Shown here piece after piece: positions 26,626-35,979 of a DNA stretch of 64,000 nt (within the stretch, counting starts at the first letter, position 1; every line of letters begins with the position of its first letter). This DNA is from Companilactobacillus bobalius (GTDB taxonomy: Bacteria; Bacillota; Bacilli; Lactobacillales; Lactobacillaceae). The translations under genes were made by a program, and so were the position numbers. Where the stretch lies: NCBI RefSeq assembly GCF_009764355.1, contig NZ_LNUA01000011.1, positions 124,001-188,000 of the forward strand, in the 5' to 3' direction. A model generated the notes under the pieces. That model saw only the letters and a program-made list of their open reading frames with translations. It did no database searches and was not told the DNA's origin.

Positions 26626-27813
26626 ATGACTGATGAAATTATTAACTTTAGTGGCATATGGATCCCAAAAGAAATTTGGATGGATAGGAATCTTGGAATT
26701 ATGGAAAGATTCTTTTATGCAGAGATTATAGGTTTGGCCGGTAGAAGAGGTTGCTACGCAAGTAACTCACACTTTACTAAGATACTACGAATTAGTTCAG
26801 CAAGAATCTCACAGCTTGTTAGGAGCCTCACAGACAAGAAATACATAACGGTTAAGCTCTTTTACAAGAAGGGTAAGAAACAAGTCAGTAGACGTGAAAT
26901 ATATCCAATAAAGACATATCCGATTCAACAACATAAAACTGATTTCACTGTTGAAGAATTAGAAAATATTGATGATTACAAGCGAGATTTCAAAGGCGTC
27001 TGGATTCCAAGAGAGTTGTTATTTGAACAAGGAATCAATAAGTCTCAGATGGCATTAATAACTGAAATTAGTAGTTTATCGTTTGGTGACTTGGGATGTT
27101 TCGCAAGTAACTCACACTTTGCTAACTTCTTAGGATGTAGTTCAGCAAGAGCTTCTCAGTTGGTTAGTAATCTTGAAGAAAAATCGTATATCGAAACTAA
27201 AAGATTTTACAATCCCGATAAGCCAAAGCAAGTACTTAAAAGAGAAATATACCTACTTAGAAAATTTAATGGGGTACTTAATAAATTTAACGAACCTACT
27301 AAGAAAATTAAATCCCCCTACTTAGAAAACTATAAAGAGAGAGAACCATTATTAGATAACCATTTAGATAAAGATACTGTCGGGAAACCCGACGGTGCTA
27401 TTCCATATCAATCAATAATCGATTACTTAAATGCTCAAACCAGTAAATCATTTAAATCAACAACTATTAAATCTAGAGAAATGATTCTTGAAAGATGGAA
27501 TGAAGGATTTAGACTAGATGATTTTAAGAAGGTTATTGATAAAAAAGTAATCAGTTGGCTAAATGATCCAAGCAGAAACATATATCTAAGACCACAAACT
27601 TTATTCGGTCCTAATTTTGAAGGATATTTGAATGAAAAATCTAACATCCCTGTTGGAAAAAGAACAGGGAGACAACCAATTGTTGAAATTGGTACAGATT
27701 GGAGTGCACCAGAGAATCAGGCACATGTACCAAGCAAAGATGAATATATAAAAAGTCATGAAGAAATTATGGAAGAGCTTGCTGAAATGAGGGCAAAATA
27801 TGACGTTAAGTAA
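26626..27813 (+). CDS. Phage replication initiator, two winged-helix domains
   Basis: 395 residues. Two homologous HTH_36-type units (about 5-85: IWIPKEIWMDRNLGIMERFF, CYASNSHFTKILRISSARIS; and about 125-200: VWIPRELL, CFASNSHFANFLGCSSARAS) are followed by a conserved phage C-terminal domain (IIDYLNAQTSKSFKS, RNIYLRPQTLFG). This is the usual initiator/primosome-loading layout in siphophages of lactic acid bacteria. No helicase gene is seen next to it, so host helicase is probably recruited. Confidence 0.8.
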   Translation: MTDEIINFSGIWIPKEIWMDRNLGIMERFFYAEIIGLAGRRGCYASNSHFTKILRISSARISQLVRSLTDKKYITVKLFYKKGKKQVSRREIYPIKTYPIQQHKTDFTVEELENIDDYKRDFKGVWIPRELLFEQGINKSQMALITEISSLSFGDLGCFASNSHFANFLGCSSARASQLVSNLEEKSYIETKRFYNPDKPKQVLKREIYLLRKFNGVLNKFNEPTKKIKSPYLENYKEREPLLDNHLDKDTVGKPDGAIPYQSIIDYLNAQTSKSFKSTTIKSREMILERWNEGFRLDDFKKVIDKKVISWLNDPSRNIYLRPQTLFGPNFEGYLNEKSNIPVGKRTGRQPIVEIGTDWSAPENQAHVPSKDEYIKSHEEIMEELAEMRAKYDVK

Positions 27814-27847
27814 ATTAATCGTGGGGAAACCATTGGAGGAAAAGAAA

Positions 27848-27934
27848 ATGATAGGCAGGATAGTTCTTGCAGCTGTTGGATTAATAATAGTTTCGAGATT
27901 CTTTATAGATTGGGGAAAAACTGATGATAAATAG
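27848..27934 (+). CDS. 28-residue membrane peptide overlapping ssb
   Basis: GGAGG lies eight bases before ATG 27848. The product [20 protein letters not shown] plus DWGKTDDK stops at 27934, 11 bases inside ssb, so translation of the two may be coupled. Confidence 0.5.
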   Translation: MIGRIVLAAVGLIIVSRFFIDWGKTDDK

Positions 27935-28481
27935 AACTGTTTTAGTAGGACGTTTAACACGTGATCCAGAACTTCGATACACACAAAATGGTGCAGCAGT
28001 CGCAGGGTTTACACTTGCGGTTAATAGACAGTTTACTAACTCTCAAGGTGAGCGTGAAGCCGACTTTGTTAATTGTGTTATTTGGCGTAAAGCAGCAGAG
28101 AACTTTGCTAACTTCACCCATAAAGGCTCGCTTGTTGGAATTGACGGCCGTATTCAAACACGAAATTACGACAATCAGCAAGGACAAAAAGTCTATGTAA
28201 CTGAAGTTGTCGTTGATAATTTCTCCTTACTTGAATCTCGTTCAGAATCTGAAAAGAGGAGTTCTGGCAATGGTTCAAATAATTCAGACTCAAATCAAGC
28301 ACCTAATTATAATCAACAAAATCAATCAAATCAGACTTCATACGGAAACAATAATAGTCAAAGCAACAACAACAATAATAATAATAATAATCAATCTAAT
28401 AATTTGAACAATAATATGGGTGATCCGTTTGCTGATAACTCGAAACCAATAGATATTTCGGATGATGATTTGCCATTCTAG
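27924..28481 (+). CDS. ssb: Single-stranded DNA-binding protein
   Basis: 185 residues: OB-fold ([37 protein letters not shown]), a long Asn/Gln/Ser-rich linker (Asn run near 28366) and the acidic tip DISDDDLPF used to dock partner proteins. It coats ssDNA during phage replication. Confidence 0.95.
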   Translation: MINRTVLVGRLTRDPELRYTQNGAAVAGFTLAVNRQFTNSQGEREADFVNCVIWRKAAENFANFTHKGSLVGIDGRIQTRNYDNQQGQKVYVTEVVVDNFSLLESRSESEKRSSGNGSNNSDSNQAPNYNQQNQSNQTSYGNNNSQSNNNNNNNNNQSNNLNNNMGDPFADNSKPIDISDDDLPF

Positions 28482-28492
28482 GGGGAATTAAG

Positions 28493-28870
28493 TTGATTGA
28501 AAATTTTAAAGACGAGAAACGCAACGTTTTAACTGTTGTTACAAGAAAACATGCTATTTTTTTGGCAAGACCATTATCAGAAAACAGCGATATGAAATTT
28601 GATAAAGAAACTTGGAACAATTTAAAAGAGTTTTTATCTGAGCAAGCAAATCAATGTTGGAAAAATTTCCAACCAAAAGAAGCGACAAACCGAGGTAGTG
28701 ATTATAGCGAATACTACGACAGAGAGCTTGATAGTAATGGGTATCTATCTATTGGTGATTGTACTCTTTCAATTGATAGGCCAGTTAATGAAGAATTACG
28801 TTGCTACAAATTCGATAAGACCAGGATGCAGTCATTCATGTTCGACTTACTAAATAGAATAGGAGATTAA
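28493..28870 (+). CDS. Hypothetical early phage protein
   Basis: 125 residues from TTG with GGGGGAA upstream. No recognised domain; acidic and aromatic-rich (SEYYDRELDSNGYLSIGDCT). Confidence 0.6.
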   Translation: MIENFKDEKRNVLTVVTRKHAIFLARPLSENSDMKFDKETWNNLKEFLSEQANQCWKNFQPKEATNRGSDYSEYYDRELDSNGYLSIGDCTLSIDRPVNEELRCYKFDKTRMQSFMFDLLNRIGD

Positions 28871-28874
28871 TAAA

Positions 28875-29342
28875 ATGACGAAAGTAAAAAAGCTAATAAA
28901 TTTCGATTTATCAAAAATGTCCAATGGTGGTGTTCAGGAAAAATTTGAACAGGAACTTAAAAAGGTTAGTGAAAATATTCTTGACGAAAATACCGATGCA
29001 AAAAAGAAACGTTCGGTCACAATTACTTTGACATATTTACCAAATGATAATAGGGATGCCATTTCTGTGTACTCTGAAGTTAAATCTAAGCTAGTTCCAC
29101 AGAATGGAGTATCAACTACATTACTTGTTGGTAGAAACGATGATACAGGAGCAATTGAAGCTAATGAATTGAAATCAGGTATCAAAGGACAAACATATAT
29201 CGATGATAATGGTGATCTTCGTACAGATACCGGTGAAAAGATAGAGAATGTCGAAAATAAAGATAAACAAACTAAAGATTTAAAAGAATCATCAGAACAA
29301 GCACAAGTGATTGATTTACAAAAACAAGGTAAAAAGGCATAG
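28875..29342 (+). CDS. Early phage protein of the 'replication terminator' type
   Basis: 155 residues. The ordered part (NFDLSKMSNGGVQEKFEQEL, SVTITLTYLPNDNRDAISVY) precedes a charged, flexible tail. The pattern resembles proteins annotated as phage replication terminator, seen with DUF2303 genes as here; the function is not established. Confidence 0.5.
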   Translation: MTKVKKLINFDLSKMSNGGVQEKFEQELKKVSENILDENTDAKKKRSVTITLTYLPNDNRDAISVYSEVKSKLVPQNGVSTTLLVGRNDDTGAIEANELKSGIKGQTYIDDNGDLRTDTGEKIENVENKDKQTKDLKESSEQAQVIDLQKQGKKA

Positions 29343-29351
29343 GTGATAAGT

Positions 29352-30101
29352 ATGGAAAATTTAACAAGTGAAACAATTGAGAAAATTCAAGAACTAGTAA
29401 ATGCTGCCAATAGCGGAGATAGATTGGTTCAGATTCAAGGACGTAATTACACATTTAACGATTATGGAGAGCCAAAACCAGTTATTCCTCAGAATCAAAG
29501 TAAGGATTCAGTTCAAATTTCAACGTTGTCTGGAATTATTGAATTAATTAAGAATATGAATGAGCGAAAGGACAAACAATTGTTTGTTCAAGTAATATCA
29601 CCAACTAGAGTTCAAGTGTTTGGTGCCATCGATGAATATGGAAGACGTGAGAAACTAATTGATTCAAAAGCAATGATTCCAGATTTTGGATTTAATCAAT
29701 ATTATGAGGCGGAAACACTAAATATTGCACTGCAATCACGCTTTGCTGAAACAGAAGATCGTGAACTCATTTTAAAGGTAATCGGTAATTTGAAAGAACA
29801 ACAGGTTCATCAAAGTTCTGACGATGGTGTTAGTCAATCAGTTCAGATTAAAACGGGTATTGCTACTGTCGGAGCCGTTAAGGTTCCTAATCCAGTAACT
29901 ATGAGACCATATAGAACATTTATTGAAGTTGAACAACCTGAGAGTAAGTTTGTATTCAGAATGCGTGAGGGAATGGAAGCAGCGTTATTTGAAGCTGACG
30001 GTGGAGCTTGGAAGAATGAAGCCATGAATAATATCAAGACATACTTAGATGATAATCTCAATGATGAGATTGAATCAGGACATGTAACAGTAATTGCTTA
30101 A
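29352..30101 (+). CDS. DUF2303 family (YfdQ-like) phage protein
   Basis: 249 residues. Hallmark segments of DUF2303: SPTRVQVFGAIDEYGRRE, FAETEDRELILKVIGNLK, and KVPNPVTMRPYRTFIEVEQP followed by FRMREGMEAALFEADGGAW. Function unknown; common in early regions of siphophages. ATG 29352 has AGGTG upstream. Confidence 0.8.
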   Translation: MENLTSETIEKIQELVNAANSGDRLVQIQGRNYTFNDYGEPKPVIPQNQSKDSVQISTLSGIIELIKNMNERKDKQLFVQVISPTRVQVFGAIDEYGRREKLIDSKAMIPDFGFNQYYEAETLNIALQSRFAETEDRELILKVIGNLKEQQVHQSSDDGVSQSVQIKTGIATVGAVKVPNPVTMRPYRTFIEVEQPESKFVFRMREGMEAALFEADGGAWKNEAMNNIKTYLDDNLNDEIESGHVTVIA

Positions 30102-30125
30102 TTCTGTAGGGATGGTGAATTTATT

Positions 30126-30317
30126 ATGAGAAGTAAGGAACTACCAATTGATATTGTTAACTCTTTGTCTAACAGAATTCCAATGGAAGCGTTGATGGAC
30201 ATAAATAAAAGAATGACAGATTGGATGGCTTCTGGTGGTAATGACACTGATGAATATATGTGGCAGCAAGCTAGATATGCTCAAAGGTGGTCCAATCGTT
30301 TGAAGAGTATTAGTTAA
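30126..30317 (+). CDS. DUF6877-like small phage protein
   Basis: 63 residues with IPMEALMDINKRMTDWMASG, then a Tyr/Trp-rich end. GGTG stands nine bases before ATG. It matches my memory of DUF6877; function unknown. Confidence 0.55.
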   Translation: MRSKELPIDIVNSLSNRIPMEALMDINKRMTDWMASGGNDTDEYMWQQARYAQRWSNRLKSIS

Positions 30318-30345
30318 TGGAATATCAGATAGGGGATGAATAAAA

Positions 30346-30822
30346 ATGATTAATCCAATGTTAGGTCTTATATATCAATGCGAGATGGAATATGGCGATA
30401 TATCTAACATCCCTTTATTCGATGAACGAATGATTAAAATACGAAAATATTTTAACGACGGCAAAGATCCGTTTGAATTTAAATATTATGATTTCGATTT
30501 TAGATCAGCTCAACTTATGCTGAATCAAGGAATTGATAAAGAACGAATTGCTAATGAACTGGGTGTTACTGTTACGAGCTTGAATTGCTTGATTCGTATG
30601 GGTAACTTGAATAATTCTAAGTGGTTAGAAAATCACAATGAACAGCTTAGTAGAACCGGCACATACAATTTGATTCGGGAACACAAAAAGATTGCTACAG
30701 GGACGATAAGAGAACTATCTGAGTTTATGAAAGTTCCAATTGAGAAAATTAGATATTGGAAAAGTGCTAGATACAAAGCTAGACCACATAAAGTAACGTA
30801 TAAAATTTCAAAAGTTAGTTGA
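30346..30822 (+). CDS. Phage protein with helix-turn-helix-like segment
   Basis: 158 residues. QGIDKERIANELGVTVTSLN looks like a recognition-helix region, with a second possible one (IRELSEFMKVPIEKIRYWKS). It may be a DNA-binding regulator. Not assigned to a family. Confidence 0.55.
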   Translation: MINPMLGLIYQCEMEYGDISNIPLFDERMIKIRKYFNDGKDPFEFKYYDFDFRSAQLMLNQGIDKERIANELGVTVTSLNCLIRMGNLNNSKWLENHNEQLSRTGTYNLIREHKKIATGTIRELSEFMKVPIEKIRYWKSARYKARPHKVTYKISKVS

Positions 30823-30835
30823 GGATAGACGACAT

Positions 30836-31330
30836 ATGACAAAAATAAATGACGCTGTGCTTTGTGGTGGAATGATTCATGGAGAAACCTCAATGAGTGT
30901 TAAAGATTTAGTAAAAGCTTTTCCAATTCCACTAACAAAAAAGTTTAATTATGAGGTAAAAGATATGAGCAATGTACGAGTTTTAAAGGGTTGGACAAAA
31001 ATGGAACGTGAAGAATTAGAAGATGCCGTGTCAGACCATGACTTATTCCATATCTTTGGAGATATTTTTGAATCGAATAGTGGATTCACAGCTTTGAATA
31101 ATAAGTTGAATTATATCGGAATATATGAAGAAGCTGGCTTTTCAAAAGATATTGCCGATTTTTATACCGGTAAGGCTAAGTTTCCGGACAAGAAATATTA
31201 TGTTCACTTCATTAAGGATCAGAATGAAGATTATCAAACACAATTTACTAAAGAAGAAGTGTTGGATATCAATCCTAAATATGAACCTTTTATGGAAGTA
31301 GTTCCTGAAAATGAACTGGTGGAGGAATAA
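30836..31330 (+). CDS. DUF1642-like phage protein
   Basis: 164 residues. The C-terminal part (KKYYVHFIKDQNEDYQTQFT, KEEVLDINPKYEPF) is like DUF1642 of lactic phages; the N-terminal part is unassigned. GAGGAT before ATG. Confidence 0.5.
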   Translation: MTKINDAVLCGGMIHGETSMSVKDLVKAFPIPLTKKFNYEVKDMSNVRVLKGWTKMEREELEDAVSDHDLFHIFGDIFESNSGFTALNNKLNYIGIYEEAGFSKDIADFYTGKAKFPDKKYYVHFIKDQNEDYQTQFTKEEVLDINPKYEPFMEVVPENELVEE

Positions 31331-31334
31331 GCAG

Positions 31335-31475
31335 ATGAATAGCAAACAGTATGAAGCAGTAGTCGAATATCTTAAAAATCTAAGTCCATTTGACGATGAT
31401 GAACTCAAAGAAGAAGATGCGTATGCAGGCGCTGAGAATATCGATGAAATATTGAAGGAATATGCTGATGAGTAA
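31335..31475 (+). CDS. 46-residue acidic phage protein
   Basis: ATG 31335 has GGAGGAA nine bases upstream. Very acidic product (SPFDDDELKEEDAYAGAENI). It lies in the early operon, four bases after the DUF1642 gene. Confidence 0.6.
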   Translation: MNSKQYEAVVEYLKNLSPFDDDELKEEDAYAGAENIDEILKEYADE

Positions 31476-31524
31476 AAATAAATTCGGTAATAGGATTTAA
31501 AATTGCAAAAGGAAGAGTTGGAAA

Positions 31525-31791
31525 ATGACGAAGTTAACTAAAATAGAAAAGGCATATAACAAATGGTGGTTATCTCGATTTGATAGTAATAATTACAAAA
31601 CCATTTGTTTATATAACGGAAATGAAAAAGTTCAGGAGTACACAACTGCTAATAAAAGGTATAGCGATCAAGAGGATGCTGCAAGTGCGTTTTGGGTCAT
31701 AGATCGGATGGGACTAAAGGTTACTTGTATAGCAGTTGACGGTAAGAAATTTACACGGTACAAAGGCCGTTTAATCAGGGTGTTGGGATGA
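31525..31791 (+). CDS. Hypothetical phage protein
   Basis: 88 residues, basic, with a beta-rich middle (YKTICLYNGNEKVQEYTTAN). AAAGGAAGAG upstream. Its stop codon overlaps the next start (ATGA). Confidence 0.6.
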   Translation: MTKLTKIEKAYNKWWLSRFDSNNYKTICLYNGNEKVQEYTTANKRYSDQEDAASAFWVIDRMGLKVTCIAVDGKKFTRYKGRLIRVLG

Positions 31792-32063
31792 CAAAAAATA
31801 CATTAGTCGATTTAAATAATCATTTATTTGAAGAAATGGAACGCCTTAATGACGATTCATTATCCGATGAAGAACTCAATAAAGAAGTTTTAAGAAGTAA
31901 AGCTATGACTAATGTTGGGGATAAGATAATTCAAAACGCAAATGTGATGTTGAAGGCAAAGGTTGCATATGATGATATTAACAGTGCTGATTCAAATGGA
32001 CGTTCACAAATTTTACTAGGTGATGATAAAGATGATAAGGATATTCACGAAAAAACAAAGTGA
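31788..32063 (+). CDS. Hypothetical acidic phage protein
   Basis: 91 residues, helical and acidic (NNHLFEEMERLNDDSLSDEE), coupled by ATGA to the previous gene and overlapping the HNH gene. No known domain. Confidence 0.6.
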   Translation: MTKNTLVDLNNHLFEEMERLNDDSLSDEELNKEVLRSKAMTNVGDKIIQNANVMLKAKVAYDDINSADSNGRSQILLGDDKDDKDIHEKTK

Positions 32064-32601
32064 CTTTATTTATCAAAACTATAAAAGTATTAGTAGTCAG
32101 CAGCTTGCAAATTTGGTCAATAAAAAATTTGACACAAATTTTACAGCCACACAACTTAGATCATTCAAAGTGCATCATAAATTAAAAAGTGGCTATAACA
32201 ATTATTTTAAACCTGGGATGATTCCCTGGAATACGGGAACCAAAGGCTTAATGAAAGCTAATAGTGGGAGTAGAAAACCAGTTCCAATCGGTAGCAAATA
32301 TATGAAGTATGGAAAAGCTTTGATAAAAACCGATACTGGCTGGAAACAATATTCCAGATATGTGTATGAAAAATATCATGACTGTAAATTAAATTCTAAT
32401 GAACGTATTTATTTTCTTGATGGAAATAATCGGAATTTTTCAAAAAAGAATTTAACCAAAGTTACCAAACAAGAAATTGCCAGAATTCATCATGAAGGTT
32501 ATTTTTTTAACAATCCAGAATTAAATAAAGCTGGTATTAATATTGTGAGATTAAAAATGAAAGTCAGAGAAATAGATGCTAACGACAGAAAAGATAAATG
32601 A
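32032..32601 (+). CDS. HNH homing-type endonuclease
   Basis: 189 residues. An N-terminal helix-turn-helix-like part (KSISSQQLANLVNKKFDTNF), then the FKPGMIPWNTGTKG segment typical of phage HNH enzymes and a degenerate HNH core (SRYVYEKYHDCKLNSNERIY, LDGNNRNFSKKNLTKVTKQE). Probably a free-standing homing nuclease. ATG 32032 is eight bases after AGGTGAT; it overlaps neighbours at both ends. Confidence 0.75.
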   Translation: MIRIFTKKQSDFIYQNYKSISSQQLANLVNKKFDTNFTATQLRSFKVHHKLKSGYNNYFKPGMIPWNTGTKGLMKANSGSRKPVPIGSKYMKYGKALIKTDTGWKQYSRYVYEKYHDCKLNSNERIYFLDGNNRNFSKKNLTKVTKQEIARIHHEGYFFNNPELNKAGINIVRLKMKVREIDANDRKDK

Positions 32602-33259
32602 ATTAATTGGCGTGAATGATTCATGGAAGGCACCAGAGAAGCTGCTATCAACAATATTGAATAAAGATAAACGTATTCAATTATTCAAAGTGTTCCTAAA
32701 AAATGAAACGGATATGAGTTTTGACTGGTTTCATATGTATTTTCAAGATGAAGCGGCTGATCGGAAGAAGAAAAAGCAGGACTTTACTCCTCAATCGGTT
32801 TCAACAATCATGAATAAGTTAGTTAATACAAAAGACGATAATTATTTTGAACCTGCCGCAGGAACTGGTGGAATTGTGATTGATCATTATTATCAAAAAT
32901 GTTTAAAGCAAACGCTTTGGGACTATAGACCTAGTGAACATTATCATATTTTAGAAGAACTATCAGATAGAGCGATACCGTTCTTACTTTTTAATTTAGC
33001 AATTCGTGGAATGAACGCAACTGTGATTCAAATTGACAGTTTATCCAGAGAAAAATGTAAGGGTATCTTTTTCGTACAAAACGTTAAGAATGATGCATTA
33101 AGCTTTAGCGATATAAACATAATGCCTTATTCAGAAGAGGTCAAAAAAGAATTCAATATTAAAAGCTGGAGTGACGAACGCTATCCAGAACATATTGAAA
33201 ACAAATTGGAGGAAGTATTTGATGCAAAATCAATTGAGCGTATCAAGGAGATTCGCTAA
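32576..33259 (+). CDS. SAM-dependent DNA methyltransferase-like protein without NPPY motif
   Basis: 227 residues. Target-independent SAM motif I is visible (YFEPAAGTGGIVIDHYY), preceded by DFTPQSVSTIMNKL as in type I M subunits. The catalytic [D/N/S]PP[Y/F] motif is not found; at its place stands FFVQNVKNDALSFSDINIMP. It may be a non-catalytic or unusual phage methylase. The start overlaps the HNH gene by 26 bases and the stop overlaps the recombinase gene by 38. Confidence 0.7.
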   Translation: MLTTEKINELIGVNDSWKAPEKLLSTILNKDKRIQLFKVFLKNETDMSFDWFHMYFQDEAADRKKKKQDFTPQSVSTIMNKLVNTKDDNYFEPAAGTGGIVIDHYYQKCLKQTLWDYRPSEHYHILEELSDRAIPFLLFNLAIRGMNATVIQIDSLSREKCKGIFFVQNVKNDALSFSDINIMPYSEEVKKEFNIKSWSDERYPEHIENKLEEVFDAKSIERIKEIR

Positions 33260-34370
33260 TAATGCAGAAATGTATTATAGAGCTGAAGATGGATCAACCA
33301 GAAAAATTAGCAGACAGAATTTAATAAAAAAAGTTAGAGGTATGACATTTTATGATTACTATAAATGGTTCATAGCAACTGAAAAAGAAGGCAAAGTTAG
33401 AGGCGTTACTTTAGATAAATATCTTGCGTCCTTGGAACAGATTAAAAAAATTGCTCCTGATATGTTACTAATTGATTTAGAAAATAATCGTCAAAATTTG
33501 CAGTTTATATTGGATGGTTACGGAAAAACACATCAACGCTTGACCGTTATGGATTTTAGAACTCAAATTGGTGCGGGTTTAGGCTTCGCGGTAGATGATG
33601 GATATATTCGAGGATATGCAAAAACCGGAATCGTAATTCACTCTGTCGAAGAAACATGGACCCCTGAACAAAGAGCAGCGGTAAAACAAAAGGTTAAAGC
33701 ATTTAGTGCTACGCAGTTTAATAAATTTAAGTCTTATATTGACTTCAAGTTGGATGCTATGTTAGATCAAGAACCAATTTATCACGGTGAGGACTATACG
33801 AAATCAGCAAAGGGAAGAGGTCAAAGCAGTAGCTATCAGATGTATTACATGCTTTACGCCGTATTAATTCATACAGGGGCTAGATTTGCAGAAGCGTTAG
33901 GATTTCGGTACACAGATGTAGAACGTGATTACTTAAATATTTCAAAAACTTGGAATTATAGAAAGCCTGAGGGAGAATTTCAAAATACCAAAAATGTTGG
34001 TTCGATACGACACATAACAATTGATGAAACACTTTATTCATTACTAAAAAAATATTATCAGTTTAAAGAAAAGTACGATATTCCCAATGATCCTAGTAGG
34101 CCACTTATTAATGAAGGTGTAAGAATATTTAATAGTACGGTTAATAATCAGCTTGAACTTATTGAAAACCATTTAGGATTGCCAAGATTGACTGCACATA
34201 AGCTAAGACATAGTTATGCTTCATATTTGCTTTATCAAGATATTCAACCTCAAATTGTTGCTAGACAGCTTGGACATACGGATACGAGTATGCTCTTTAA
34301 AGTATATGCTCATATTCTTGAGGAAAAGAAACGAGCATCAGATGAAAAAATCAAAGGGTTGCTGTCTTAG
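33222..34370 (+). CDS. Second tyrosine recombinase, in the early region
   Basis: 382 residues from ATG 33222 (GGAGG eight bases upstream). The catalytic domain is complete: Arg in HTGARFAEALGF, HKLRHSYASYLL, QLGHTD and Tyr in KVYAHIL. It is distinct from the integrase at 20172. Its place among methylase and replication genes, and rightward direction, suggest a role in lytic growth (for example multimer resolution) or a gene taken from another element. Confidence 0.88.
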   Translation: MQNQLSVSRRFANNAEMYYRAEDGSTRKISRQNLIKKVRGMTFYDYYKWFIATEKEGKVRGVTLDKYLASLEQIKKIAPDMLLIDLENNRQNLQFILDGYGKTHQRLTVMDFRTQIGAGLGFAVDDGYIRGYAKTGIVIHSVEETWTPEQRAAVKQKVKAFSATQFNKFKSYIDFKLDAMLDQEPIYHGEDYTKSAKGRGQSSSYQMYYMLYAVLIHTGARFAEALGFRYTDVERDYLNISKTWNYRKPEGEFQNTKNVGSIRHITIDETLYSLLKKYYQFKEKYDIPNDPSRPLINEGVRIFNSTVNNQLELIENHLGLPRLTAHKLRHSYASYLLYQDIQPQIVARQLGHTDTSMLFKVYAHILEEKKRASDEKIKGLLS

Positions 34371-34438
34371 TCAATAACTACTTTTGGTGATAAAGGATTA
34401 AAAGCCCGCTGGTTAGTCTTTATGAAAGGATTAGAGGG

Positions 34439-34648
34439 ATGAATATAAAAGACAAACAAAAGCTAAACATGGTTAATTCTAAAATATCCGATTTAACTAC
34501 AATGGTTAAAGAAAATAAGAACTTTTTGACAGAAAATGTAATGGATAAGTCTACGTTCAGCACATTGTTGAAGACTTTAGAATCTGTAAGTTCTGAATGT
34601 AGTATTAAGAATAGAAAATTAGGATATGGCGTACAGGAAGATGATTAA
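34439..34648 (+). CDS. Hypothetical phage protein
   Basis: 69 residues, helical with a coiled-coil-like pattern (KLNMVNSKISDLTTMVKENK). AAAGGA before ATG. The end overlaps the next gene. Confidence 0.55.
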   Translation: MNIKDKQKLNMVNSKISDLTTMVKENKNFLTENVMDKSTFSTLLKTLESVSSECSIKNRKLGYGVQEDD

Positions 34649-34928
34649 GGAATATCAAAGAACTGAATTAATAAGGGCTGAACAATTTGATGGATCTCAA
34701 GAAATGATTAAGAATTATGATCTCCAATTAATTGATTACGATATCAAAGAGACAAGATTCGGTCCGATAGCTATTGAATTGAGTAAAAAGCGACCAAGAT
34801 ATTTTATTAAATCGTTGGAAGAATTTTTAGAACTAAAAATTAGTGATTGGATTGTCACGGGTGCCAATGGTGAACATTGGGCAGTTAGAGATAAAGTATT
34901 TAGAAAAAAATATGTAGAAGTTAAATAA
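34626..34928 (+). CDS. Phage protein with C-terminal WIVTG motif
   Basis: 100 residues. An EQFDGS motif near the start and SDWIVTGANGEHWAVRDKVF near the end are common in a phage family that modifies or protects an unknown target. ATG 34626 is used; ATG 34641, next to AGGAAG, is possible. Confidence 0.6.
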   Translation: MAYRKMIKEYQRTELIRAEQFDGSQEMIKNYDLQLIDYDIKETRFGPIAIELSKKRPRYFIKSLEEFLELKISDWIVTGANGEHWAVRDKVFRKKYVEVK

Positions 34929-35173
34929 TGCCAATATCGATATCTGAATTTTTTATTCTGGCTTTTATATTCATTGTCTTAATTGCTTGCTATCAAATCT
35001 CTAGGCAAAATAAGTTACTCAGAAAGCAAAATGATGACTTAACAAAAAATTATAATCAAAATGTTAAAGATTATGAGATCGTGGCTAAACAAAACAAACT
35101 AATGAAATCTAGTTTTAAAGAAATAATTGGAATAATGAAAAATGTCGGTAACGATCAGGAGAAAGACAGATGA
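34928..35173 (+). CDS. Membrane-anchored coiled-coil phage protein
   Basis: 81 residues: one N-terminal membrane span (ISEFFILAFIFIVLIACYQI), then a Lys/Asn-rich coiled coil. The start codon overlaps the previous stop codon (TAATG). Confidence 0.6.
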   Translation: MPISISEFFILAFIFIVLIACYQISRQNKLLRKQNDDLTKNYNQNVKDYEIVAKQNKLMKSSFKEIIGIMKNVGNDQEKDR

Positions 35174-35423
35174 TTAGACAACAAATTGTTTTAAAATAGT
35201 CTGGATTGTGGGTATACACGTACGATGATGGCAAACTCGTTAAGCTAAAAAGAGCTTATCCAAATAAGGATTGTATTGTAAAGATGGATTCAAATTTTAT
35301 AAATTAAGTGAGACTGAAGTAAGTATTGATTTTAGAGAGGGAGCTGCAATATTTTTAATTAATTTGAAGCTGCTTTCAATAAAAGACATCGATAATAACA
35401 ATGGGAAGGGATTACAGGGATGA
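35170..35423 (+). pseudogene. Decayed small phage gene
   Basis: An ATG overlapping the previous stop codon opens MIRQQIVLK, then an in-frame TAG. The same frame goes on as SGLWVYTYDDGKLVKLKRAY, and a one-base shift near 35281 leads to KDGFKFYKLSETEVSIDFRE, ending at 35423 just before the next gene. One nonsense and one frameshift mutation therefore mark a former gene of about 84 residues. Confidence 0.55.
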
Positions 35424-35917
35424 AAGAAATAAGTTTAACACCAGAATCTATTAAGGAGCTTGCTACTGAAATTATAAATATTAGTGACAAGAAAACAGAT
35501 AATGAGCGAGGTAAGGAATTACGAAATGTGAAGATTCTCTTGGTGAATTATCGATACTTACAAAATCATCTTGATGTAAAACTTCCTGAGATAGACATAG
35601 ATGGTGAACTATCTAGAAACCAATTAAGTTTGTATGCGTTGCTTGGATATAGAGAACGTTCCAGAGAAATGATGGAATTCGTTAATGAAGTTCTTGGTAA
35701 GTATAAAAAAATATGTATGTCTGGTAATGATGCTGACAAAAGAAAGTTCGGTATTATTGACGGCTTGTATCTAAGTGAGAAGAGAAAGAGTAAGCAGTGG
35801 CTATGCGAATATTGGAACATAGACGATTCGACTTTAAGAAGAGATCAGAAAAAAGCATTCGGTGAATTAAAAGTCATGCTGTTTGGGATTGATAGCCTTA
35901 ATGACATTTCTAGATGA
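35420..35917 (+). CDS. Putative late transcription regulator (ArpU/RinA-like)
   Basis: 165 residues, last gene of the early operon, a position held by ArpU/RinA/LmaC-type activators of late genes. The C-terminus has a helix-turn-helix-like part (LCEYWNIDDSTLRRDQKKAF). Assignment rests on position and size more than on sequence. Confidence 0.5.
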   Translation: MKEISLTPESIKELATEIINISDKKTDNERGKELRNVKILLVNYRYLQNHLDVKLPEIDIDGELSRNQLSLYALLGYRERSREMMEFVNEVLGKYKKICMSGNDADKRKFGIIDGLYLSEKRKSKQWLCEYWNIDDSTLRRDQKKAFGELKVMLFGIDSLNDISR

Positions 35918-35979
35918 ATGCACATTTCATGCACAAAAGACGACGACAAAACCCTAATTTAAAAGCTTATATTAGTATT

